This document shows positions 25,435 through 32,491 of a stretch of DNA of 32,491 nt, piece after piece. Position numbers and translations under genes: made by a program. The notes below the pieces were generated by a model that was not told the origin of the DNA, did no database searches, and saw nothing but the letters and a program-made list of their open reading frames with translations. This DNA is from Amoeboaphelidium occidentale (lineage: Eukaryota > Aphelidiomycota > Aphelidea), in NCBI GenBank assembly GCA_023515795.1, contig JALGPX010000125.1, positions 1 through 32,491 of the forward strand, in the 5' to 3' direction. How positions within the stretch are numbered: position 1 is the stretch's first letter; each line of letters starts with the position of its first letter.

Positions 25435-26815
25435 TCACTGCCTCGAGCCAACCTGGGTTGAGGTGGCTGGCGTAACAGTAGAAGCATACAATTCAATAGG
25501 AACGGATGGAGGAATAGGCTTGATCTCAGTTCCTAATTCTTGTTCGACCTTGTATAAGTTGAATCTGTCATCATGAGTGATCAGATTAACAGCTAAACCC
25601 AAATGTCCAAACCTTCCAGAACGACCAATACGATGTAAATAGGTCTCTGAGTTCTTTGGAAAGTCAAAATTTATGACAACATTAACAGCTTGGATGTCGA
25701 TACCTACAAGATTATTAGATTCTTAAACACACAGTTAGTCAACCTCTTGTAAATAAATCTGTGCAAACCAAGTTCCTGCACTTTCCACTACGGAAATCGT
25801 GGAAGATTCTGTTTCTCTGTTCTTGTGGCATTCTAGCATGAATGTAAAAGCAAGAGTATCCCAACTCAGTAATTTTTCGAGCAAGCAACTCAACTCTTTG
25901 GGTCGAATTACAAAAGATGATGGACTGATTAATCTGGAGTTTTGAAAATAACGTATTCAAACAGTGAACCTTTTGCCTCTCTTCAACGTATGCGTAATAT
26001 TGAGTGACACCCTTTAAAGTCAATTCTTCCATCAAATTGATCTCATAAGCCTTCTGCAAATGCTTTTCCTTGAAACTTTGCACAGCAATTGGGAATGTTG
26101 CAGAGAACAACAGAATTTGGCGTTCTTGATGCAACATGGCGATAATTTTCTCGATAACAACCTGAAATTCCGGAGACAATAACTTATCAGCTTCATCCAT
26201 GATCATAAGATTGCAGTGGCTCAAGTTAGCCACATTTCTCGTTGCCAAATCTAAAACTCTTCCGGGAGTAGCAACCAGGATATGTACAGGATTTCCCAAA
26301 CGAATAATATCGTCCTTAAGTGTGGTACCACCAGTCGTTGTCATAATTTCCAGTTTTAAATGCTTGCCAATAGTTTTACAGACTTGGGCTGTTTGTAGGG
26401 CCAATTCTCTAGTTGGAACCAGAATCAGGGCCTGAATATGCGGCAACTTTGCGTCAACCTTCTCAAGGGTAGGAATTATGAAGGCTGCTGTCTTTCCGGT
26501 ACCATTCTTTGCTCTAGCTAAAATGTCCCTTCCGGCGAGCGCAATAGGAATAGCTTCTTCCTGAATTGGCGACGGCTTCTCAAAACCCGCCTCGAATATT
26601 CCCATTAACAACTCTCTCTTGAGCAGATAGTCTTCAAAATCGTTTCCTTTCGTACGGGTAACGTCTTCTGTTTTAAATCGGGTGTCTTTTGGGGCCGCTT
26701 GTAAGTTCTGTTTCCAGCCACCATTCCTTTAAAATGCTTAGCTAACTTCTTAAAGCTAATTAAGTGCTTACTGTTGTTGTTGTTGTTGTTGTTGTTGTTG
26801 ACCGTAACCTGTCAT
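25435..26815 (-). CDS. DHH1: DEAD-box RNA helicase Dhh1/DDX6
   Basis: Exons 26815-26772, 26726-25744, 25703-25435 give 431 residues, the usual length of fungal Dhh1. A short N-terminus with ten consecutive Gln leads to [19 protein letters not shown] and the Q-motif region [19 protein letters not shown]. Helicase motifs: AKNGTGKT (I), PTRELALQ (Ia), TPGRVLD (Ib), DEAD (II), SAT (III), then IIFCNSTQR (IV) and [10 protein letters not shown] (VI). Motif V is split by the last intron between TDLFTRG and IDIQAVNVV. Dhh1/DDX6 represses translation and promotes decapping of mRNA in P-bodies. The C-terminal tail after the RecA2 domain is short. The exon 1 donor lies right after the CAA repeat, and the tenth Gln codon spans the intron. 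Confidence 0.97.
26772..26800 (-). repeat. CAA microsatellite coding for polyglutamine in Dhh1
   Basis: Nine perfect CAA codons plus CA lie on the minus strand and abut the GTAAGC donor of the first Dhh1 intron. Slippage would change Gln number without touching the helicase core, though loss of the last CA could affect splicing. This is a direct reading of the sequence. Confidence 0.9.
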
Positions 26816-26997
26816 TTTTGTTAATCGGTTGCAGTACGAGTCGTTTGTTCACAGTGAAAAATATTTGCTTGTCGTGTGAGTATCAGCCGATCACAGCACA
26901 GTTCAGGAACATGAGCGAGAATTAGTTTCTAGTTTCACGTGATACTCTGCAAGACAAGAGCTACATGCAAAGCGATGATAGATCAATTATTTGCTTT

Positions 26998-29389
26998 TTA
27001 TTCAGTTAAAATCGAATTATCGTATGTAGAGGTTCCACCTTGCGACCTCCTCATACAAGCCTGTTGTATAATAGTTTGCAAAGCCTGTTTGAGCTCACTG
27101 ATACTTTCCTTGTCTTTGTTTAATAGTGACATTTCCTCTTTAAGGAGCATTTCGATTCTTTGTCTGTTTAACAATTCTTCTTTTTCTGCCAACATCTCTT
27201 CTAAATATAACCTTTTCTCCTCTTGAAGATAATCAATGTCTCGCTTTGTATCATTAAATCTCTGTATATATTTCATCTTTTCTGATTTCAAAGTTTGAGC
27301 TTTATCCTTTAACCTCTTGACCTCATTTTTCAAATCTTGGCGTTCAACATTTGACTTCAAGGTATCTTTGATCTTGGACTGAGTTTGCTTCTCGATTTTC
27401 ATTTTTAATTGCTTGATCTCTGCTTCAAGTGACATCTTAGCGCTCTTCTCTGAGTCTATGGATTGCTTAATTTGCTGGATCTTGTCTTTTTCTGCACTTA
27501 GCATGTGCTGAGCTTCTTTGACATATCTCTTTTTAGCAGACTCAAGAGATTTCATGCGATTATCATGGTCTTGTTGCTTTTCTCGAGTCTTTCGTTGTAT
27601 TTCCATTTCTCTGCCATCCAGATACTTGGCTCTTGTCTGCAGGCCTTGTAAGAGCAGCCGCAACCCTTCGATATCCTTCATCATTTTCGTTTTTATGTCT
27701 TCTGAGAAAGACCTAACGTTAAGTTCTACTTGACGATTCAAGTCTGACGCTAACAACGCTTGCTTCTCTGAAATCTCTCTTGTTATACTTTTAAAGCTCC
27801 TTTTCTGCTCAGCTCCCCAAATTCTTAATTCCTGATCATCAGTTTCGTCATCATTAGTAGCAGAATAAGTATTTCGTTGCTCTGAAACGATTTGCTGGAT
27901 CTCGTTTTGATCAACTTCACCAAAATCCTCGAGTGCAGCAATGACTCTCAGACAGCCTATCTTCCTAGACCATTTTGATTTTTCTTCAGTTCCTTCTGGA
28001 CCTTTTATGTCTATAGTCTTGTCGAAAAAGTAAACCAAACTTCCGTCTTCTCTCTTTATACTCTTCTGACCTTGAAACAAAGACGAAAACTCAACTTCAC
28101 ATACTCCAATTACTGTAGTTTCTTTATCAGCCTCTTTCTTGAATATTTCAACTCGAAGTGGACTCATGGACAAAGTCTTGCGAACTCTCACAGGATCAGA
28201 TATAAACTCGTATGCTCTGAAACCATCAGGTAATATTTGCATTAAGATCCCGGAAGAATCAGAAGAATCTGGCGTTTTCGCTACTGAAGATGTAAATGCA
28301 GCTGTCTGAGTCTTCATCAATGGATAATTGTAGCCACAATACACACATGAGGCATCTGAAGTAATTTGAATTGAGTGAATATCAATAGACAGTCTGAAAC
28401 TATGCTGAGGTAACTGGGTAGTCTCTTGTCGAGTGTTTCCTTTTTGAAGAGTTAAATTCAGATCAAGAAGAACAGGAATGAAATCATAACCTTCTACGGG
28501 TTTCAAAGCAGCTTGCGAGACTAAAATACCATCAGAACATAAATGAGACCCATCAACTTCACTTGTAGCAATAACTTCCTGATCTTTTGCAGATACCAAG
28601 GAAATACGCAACGGATTAAAATGATCCTGAATGAACCCTTCAACATCTTCTTGTTTAGCGCCAAGCTTAACTTTAATTTCTTCTGCAGTCTTACCAGAAG
28701 ACGCACTGTCAAATTCTTCTGATCTGATGCAGCTGATCAAGTGAAACTCTAAATAGTGCGGACCGTTTAAATGATCAACCTTGGGAACATTGAAGTAGAG
28801 TGATAAACTCCAAATATCCTGATTGTCTTGTCTCAAATTATTCAAACTGAAATAATCCTTTGACTTCCCATAAGACGGTGCGACAGTATTAGCCACGCTT
28901 GAATTATTCTCAGCATCTTGATCATTTACTTTGACACAAAAGCAGTACTTCACTTGAGGTTTCAGTGTACCAGGCATAGTCCCATTCAAAGGTCGAAACT
29001 AAATCTTTTTAGAATCTTTAGCCAGCAATACTAAATTACTTTTGCCTGTTTATCATTACAGAATCGTACATCAATTAACAAATAGCCAAGCGTCCGTTTC
29101 AAGTTTGAAGCTCCACTAATAGAATTACACTGCAATCGTATCATTGTTCTCTGAGCCTTCCATGCTTCCAGCTGATCGTCTGAGCATGGCCAAAGGAATT
29201 CTTGTTACAAAAGAGTCAGTAAATACATATGAAACAATGATTACCAGTCCCAAATTGAGGATTAGGAGAGCATGGCACAGCAACAGATTCCAATGTCTTT
29301 CCTCTAAATGTGGCACTCAATATCAAAGTCCCTGTAGAGTTCTTTGGAAAGAGTTTTCCGTCAGTGATAAACAGCGAAAGTGTTGGCAT
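26998..29389 (-). CDS. CEP120-like centriole protein (C2 domains, DUF3668, coiled coil)
   Basis: Exons 29389-29245, 29200-29040, 28998-26998 give 768 residues; introns are 44 and 41 nt. Exons 1-2 resemble the first CEP120 C2 domain: start MPTLSLFITDGKLFPKNSTG, then LSATFRGKTLESV, FGTEFLWPCSDDQLEAW, MIRLQC and LGYLLIDVR. Residues about 310-450 carry the DUF3668-type domain: HSFRLSIDIHSIQI, YCGYNYPL, LPDGFRAYEFI, SPLRVEIFKKE, VIGVCEVEFSSLF and the end LRVIAALEDFGEV. From about 480 on a long coiled coil rich in Lys/Glu/Gln follows. Human CEP120 (about 986 residues) has an extra C2 region, compressed here. CEP120 drives centriole elongation and ciliogenesis, so a flagellated stage is implied. The assignment rests on domain order and motifs read by eye. 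Confidence 0.8.
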
Positions 29390-29447
29390 CGCAGCAAAGA
29401 TGAAACAATCTATATCATGATGATTCTATTCTATTGTGTAAAGATGA

Positions 29448-31142
29448 TTAAAATTGAAATGAAACGAATGGATATTTACAGCGTGGCATTCTGAATGATT
29501 TACCGAAAAAGTGTTCCAGTTCCTGTAAACCTTCATCAAAGAAGCTTATAGCATTCTTATTTTCTTGTTGGAAATCACGTTTCCATCCACCATCCCAATT
29601 AAAGTAACCATTATGATCTAAATGTATTATGAAATGATTTGATGCTACAAAGAATCTATAACCCAAAGAATTCAGCAGTAGTGAATGTATTTGCTTGTCT
29701 CCGCCTTGATTAGCATACCTATCATCATACAAGGGCAAAACATGATCCCTACTCCATTCACTATGAGTACTACCACTACTATAACTTTCATTTAACTGAA
29801 TCCAATTCCTCTTGTGTGGTGTTGCTGACATGTGCTGCAACCATGAAGTATAAGATTCCAATATTCTCTCTTGAAATTTACTCTTTGGAACCTTTCTTTC
29901 TAGTACATAATAAGGCTCCCACTGCGACTCAAAACAAACTTCATAGAAACCATCCTGCTCTAATTTGTCTAGATATACATGATTCTGAGTCGCACGATGT
30001 CCAGCACGAGAATCAGGAACATAAAACACTCTAGGTTGATCCTTCATTACTTGTTTTAATTGCTTCTTTGTCTTTGGCAATAATTTAATCTGAACATTCA
30101 TGGCCATTGAGAAACAAGGTATAATTACAGCAACAGGATTCGATTGTCTTTCAATGAATGGCACTACTTTTTCCTGAATATACAAATCCAGACCTTCTGA
30201 TGGATAAAAATCAGCTTCAATATAAAAGTAGTATTTAGTCTCAACTGCTCCAATACCAACATTTCTTAAATCATTAATTGGAAAGTATGATCTGTTGTTG
30301 TAATCTTTGCGCTGTCTCTTGATCAAAATGAATCGAACATTATTCCTCCGACTTGCGATATTTTCAATATAATTAGACAACACTAAAACATCATTGAAAT
30401 CTCTAATGTAAAGGACACAAACCATAGGCTGCCTAGTCCATATTGAAGTAGTAAAGAAAACTCTTTCCAATCGATCAGGAGTAAGACAAGTAACCAAAGT
30501 GACCACCACCTCTGAGGTTTCGGGAGAATATGAAGAAGAATACTCCAAGTCATACCTCAACTCATCAGAAAGAAGAAAGTGTTTCAGATCGTCGTGCTCT
30601 GGACTGAAACGTAATAGACTACTTGCTAGAATCACTATATATTCTCCACTACTTATACTACTACTCAATCCTTCCTCAAAATTTACACTAAAAATACCAC
30701 CATTTAGAAGTTGTTCTTTTGATTTAATCCAGACAACATATTCATCAGGAACAGTAAAATTAATCTTAATTCCATTCTGTTCAGGTGTAGTTGTAGTAGT
30801 AGTTGTTGTTAATTTAAATACTCCTTGAAATCTCCATAAACATTCCATTCCATCTTCAACACAAACTGAAACACCACTTTTAGGTTGTTGTTGATTCTTT
30901 CCAAGATAATCTTCTGTAGATGATGGAATAGACTGTGATCCTTTAAGAATCTCTTCAATTAAAAGAGTAAGATTATCTTGTTGATAAAACAATGGTACTC
31001 CTCCTTCTCCTTCTCCTTCTCCTTCATTAGTAGTAGTAGTAGTAGTAGTAGTAGTAGAAGACAAATTGTAATCCAATAGAGTCCATCTACTCCAGTAAAG
31101 GATAATCAAATAGAACATTAGTAAAAGAGTAACGTGTAACAT
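29448..31142 (-). CDS. Type II membrane glycosyltransferase, GT49/LARGE-B4GAT1-like
   Basis: One uninterrupted frame of 564 residues. A hydrophobic segment at residues 3-17 (VTLLLMFYLIILYWS) acts as a signal anchor, placing the enzyme in the Golgi lumen. A stem with poly-Thr, (Glu-Gly)n and poly-Gln tracts follows. The catalytic part (about 210-550) has ERVFFTTSIWTRQPM, YFPINDLRNVGI, YYFYIEADFYPSEGL and, near the end, FFVASNHFIIHLDHNGYF, in the order of GT49 domains. Where the family has D-x-D, this one reads E309-A-D311. GT49 enzymes add glucuronic acid or GlcNAc-type sugars in other lineages; the donor here is unknown. The ML gene lies 88 bp upstream and the CEP120-like gene 58 bp downstream. 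Confidence 0.78.
   Translation of the reverse strand: MLHVTLLLMFYLIILYWSRWTLLDYNLSSTTTTTTTTTNEGEGEGEGGVPLFYQQDNLTLLIEEILKGSQSIPSSTEDYLGKNQQQPKSGVSVCVEDGMECLWRFQGVFKLTTTTTTTTPEQNGIKINFTVPDEYVVWIKSKEQLLNGGIFSVNFEEGLSSSISSGEYIVILASSLLRFSPEHDDLKHFLLSDELRYDLEYSSSYSPETSEVVVTLVTCLTPDRLERVFFTTSIWTRQPMVCVLYIRDFNDVLVLSNYIENIASRRNNVRFILIKRQRKDYNNRSYFPINDLRNVGIGAVETKYYFYIEADFYPSEGLDLYIQEKVVPFIERQSNPVAVIIPCFSMAMNVQIKLLPKTKKQLKQVMKDQPRVFYVPDSRAGHRATQNHVYLDKLEQDGFYEVCFESQWEPYYVLERKVPKSKFQERILESYTSWLQHMSATPHKRNWIQLNESYSSGSTHSEWSRDHVLPLYDDRYANQGGDKQIHSLLLNSLGYRFFVASNHFIIHLDHNGYFNWDGGWKRDFQQENKNAISFFDEGLQELEHFFGKSFRMPRCKYPFVSFQF
31000..31057 (-). repeat. Coding microsatellites in the transferase stem
   Basis: A TAG/ACT-type triplet run (about 31028-31055 on the plus strand) codes for consecutive Thr, and an adjoining CTTCTC-type run codes for alternating Glu-Gly. 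A second poly-Thr run lies near 30790-30810. These are low-complexity stem sequences outside the catalytic domain. Confidence 0.8.
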
Positions 31143-31155
31143 TTATGGCTGAATC

Positions 31156-31187
<32 letters not shown>
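31156..31187. repeat. TCAA tetranucleotide microsatellite (8 units)
   Basis: Eight perfect TCAA units lie between the ML-domain stop codon and the transferase start codon, within the 88-bp spacer, and so in the 5' leader or promoter of the transferase. Short ATTC/ACTC runs follow to about 31232. Confidence 0.9.
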
Positions 31188-31188
<1 letters not shown>

Positions 31189-31230
31189 TAAAGAAAATCT
31201 ATTTCCTTCCTTCATTCATTCACTCACTCA

Positions 31231-31857
31231 CTATTCCTGCTTCATCAATCTCAACATGGATTTCTTTTTCAATTTGAAATCAACTTCAAAACAACTAATC
31301 AAACCTTCTGCTTTTGGTGGCGCTTCATGAATCAAAACTTTTCCTTGTAGTGATACAGCAGGAATACTTGAAGGAATATTCACTTTGACTGTAAATGTAT
31401 GATTACCCTTCTGTAGAGGACATTCAGTGTGTGTATGATCTTTTAGCAGAGAACATAAATCAAATTCTTTCTGTAGAGGCAATCCACCAACTCTAACATC
31501 CATCTGAACTTTACTTCCATCCATAATTTCATGATCAGAGTATAAATCAACTGAAACTTCTAAATCATCACCAATAGTAGGAATCTGGGGTAAAACAGAA
31601 ACTTTATAAACTGTAACTGTATACTTTGACACGTCATAATCATCACAGAATTTCCAGACATCACCACCATCACCTCCCTTACTGCTGAAGGTCTGATCAT
31701 ACTGATACATTTTAAGTCTATCTTCCAACGAAAAGTATTCTTCTGCTTCGTTGTTATTATTTGAGGAGTAGTAAATGATATTCTGTTGTGCAATTACGAC
31801 TGTACTCAATAACACCTGCAACAACAATAGTAAAGAGATATTGATCTTGTTAACCAT
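31231..31857 (-). CDS. Secreted ML-domain lipid-binding protein (NPC2/PG-PI transfer-like)
   Basis: One exon, 208 residues. A signal peptide (about 1-24, KINISLLLLLQVLLSTVVIA) is followed by a Ser/Asn/Glu-rich stretch and an ML (MD-2-related lipid-recognition) beta-sandwich from about 67. Features are VWKFCDDY (Cys71), SVLPQIPTIGDDLEVSVDLY, GLPLQKEFDLCSLL, HTECPLQKG, NHTFTVKVNIPSSIP, LQGKV and the closing ISCFEVDFKL. The four Cys fit the two disulfides of the family. ML proteins carry sterols or phospholipids in the lumen of endosomes or vacuoles. The fungal members resemble phosphatidylglycerol/phosphatidylinositol transfer proteins; the ligand here is not known. The upstream flank (31858-31966) separates it from the Fanzor-like element. 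Confidence 0.88.
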   Translation of the reverse strand: MVNKINISLLLLLQVLLSTVVIAQQNIIYYSSNNNNEAEEYFSLEDRLKMYQYDQTFSSKGGDGGDVWKFCDDYDVSKYTVTVYKVSVLPQIPTIGDDLEVSVDLYSDHEIMDGSKVQMDVRVGGLPLQKEFDLCSLLKDHTHTECPLQKGNHTFTVKVNIPSSIPAVSLQGKVLIHEAPPKAEGLISCFEVDFKLKKKSMLRLMKQE

Positions 31858-31966
31858 TGCTACTTATTCTTAAGATCTATCTGAAGAAAAGAGAGATTTA
31901 TTATTATTATCATCATCACAATTGAATGATTCTTCTGCTTTAGTATCCTTCTATCCAATCACAATC

Positions 31967-32160
31967 TATTGTGCTTTTCATGCAAAATGATCAACGAAAA
32001 GACTTCGCAATTCGTAGTCGCGCGATCACAAACCAAAGCTCAATACACGAAATTGCCCTAATGCGACTTCTGACTATCGCTGATCATGGCTTTCCCAGCT
32101 ACCCAATTTGAAATCCTCTCAAGTACCTGCACCATGATCAAGTTGTGTTGAAACATCAGA
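31967..32160 (-). ncRNA. Candidate guide-RNA (omega/fRNA) and right end of the Fanzor-like element
   Basis: About 190 nt follow the stop codon of the nuclease fragment. Just after the stop comes TGATGTTTC, also found just at the stop of the 12-kb copies; further on comes ATCGCGCGACTACGA, present as ATCGTGCGACTACGA at window position 17, and a shorter ATCGYGCGA in the 12-kb copies. Placement matches the guide-RNA position of Fanzor loci. Transcription and folding are inferred. Confidence 0.4.
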
Positions 32161-32265
32161 CTAGTTTCCCCTACGGAACGCCTCCGGCTTTTCACCACCA
32201 TTGGCATTCATGTGTAAGAAAACTCTTCTGATATTCCTTGCTCCATTCACATCTCGATTCCAGCG
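32161..32265 (-). pseudogene. C-terminal fragment of a Fanzor/TnpB-like nuclease (copy A)
   Basis: 34 codons and a TAG stop (32163-32161), read from the N join inwards. It begins RWNRDVNGARNIRRVFLHMN and ends GEKPEAFRRGN. This is the RuvC-III motif W-N-R-D-[VI]-N-x-[AC]-R-N-[IM], with the catalytic Asp at 32253-32251. It aligns with the 12-kb fragment across NIR-x-VFL-x-x-NANGG, so both belong to one family, though they are clearly different subfamilies. Truncation here is caused by the assembly join, so the genomic copy may be intact. Confidence 0.8.
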
Positions 32266-32450
32266 GNTCATGCAAAATGATCAACGAAAAGACTTCGCAA
32301 TTCGTAGTCGCGCGATCACAAACCAAAGCTCAATACACGAAATTGCCCTAATGCGAATTCGGGCTATCGCTGATCATGGCTTTCCCAGCTACCCAAGTGG
32401 AAATCCTCTCAAGTTCCTGCACCATGATCAAGTTGTGTTGAAACATCAGA

Positions 32451-32489
32451 CTAGTTTCCCCTACGGAACGCCTCCGGCTTTTCACCACC
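32451..32489 (-). pseudogene. Last codons of a second nuclease copy (copy B)
   Basis: The frame GGEKPEAFRRGN plus TAG, identical to the end of copy A, is cut by the window edge. It contains no catalytic motif. It supports a second copy or allele continuing beyond the window. Confidence 0.6.
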
Positions 32490-32491
32490 AT

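Larger units (their letters stand above)
31967..32491 (-). mobile_element. 3' ends of two Fanzor-like elements joined at one N
   Basis: Copy A occupies 31967-32266 and copy B 32268-32491, both reading leftward, with an N at 32267. The shared 224 bases (31978-32201 and 32268-32491) differ at 6 positions, too many for simple assembly error of one allele but compatible with two alleles or two young copies. Each has a nuclease C-terminus followed by a conserved non-coding tail; the outer boundary (31967) is set by the 86% match with window positions 12-76. Both are cut before the rest of the gene. Confidence 0.75.

Noticed and set aside
29125..29316. Small membrane-like protein on the minus strand
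   Set aside because: It is an out-of-frame reading of the first two exons and first intron of the CEP120-like gene; the spliced frame gives a C2-domain match.
31156..31187. TCAA run as a regulatory operator
   Set aside because: It is a simple microsatellite, with no independent sign of protein binding.

Overview
The window looks like a gene-dense piece of nuclear DNA from a flagellated, early-diverging fungus or a close relative (chytrid/aphelid/Rozella grade). A Ubc4/UBE2D of typical fungal sequence and a fungal-looking Dhh1 sit beside a centriole protein (CEP120-like), a DYRK1-class kinase, a TBC1D9-type Rab-GAP and a COP9 subunit. That mix fits an opisthokont with centrioles. About 43 spliceosomal introns can be placed. 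All are only about 31-56 nt long, most carry a CTAAY-like branch site, and one has a GC-AG border. The code is standard. Taxonomy is inference from sequence only.

Layout. Positions 1-76: the tail of a Fanzor-like element. 115-3128 (-): methyltransferase/D-Ala-D-Ala-ligase fusion. 3635-8408 (+): oligopeptidase-B-like protease, a tiny DUF2462 protein and an ataxin-10 protein, separated by only 24 and 12 bp. 8416-10668 (-): borealin-like protein, COP9 signalosome subunit 7 and COX7A-like subunit. 11200-12056 (+): Ubc4/UBE2D, split by an assembly gap with a duplicated contig end. 12174-13290: several truncated copies of a Fanzor-like element, broken by single-N joins. 13311-18075 (-): COPI alpha and CIAO2/MIP18. 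18383-22299 (+): GRAM-TBC-EF-hand Rab-GAP. 22312-31857 (-): six genes in tandem (listed 3' to 5' on the plus map: DYRK kinase, RagA/Gtr1, Dhh1, CEP120-like, GT49/LARGE-like transferase, ML-domain protein). 31967-32491 (-): two more 3' ends of the Fanzor-like element.

The host genes are housekeeping: membrane traffic (COPI, TBC, ML lipid binding), TORC1 signalling (RagA), mRNA turnover (Dhh1), protein ubiquitylation/deneddylation (Ubc4, CSN7), Fe-S assembly (CIAO2), mitosis and centrioles (borealin-like, CEP120-like) and respiration (COX7A-like). They are not an operon.

The accessory signal is the repeat family. Its C-terminal coding remnant reads W-N-R-D-[VI]-N-[AG]-A-R-N-I-R, the RuvC-III signature of Fanzor/TnpB RNA-guided nucleases. 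It is followed by about 130-200 nt of conserved non-coding sequence that could be a guide (omega) RNA and right end. Copies lie at both ends and in the middle, and every assembly join except the one in Ubc4 falls in this family, so the window may be a whole scaffold bounded by these repeats. No complete Fanzor gene is present.
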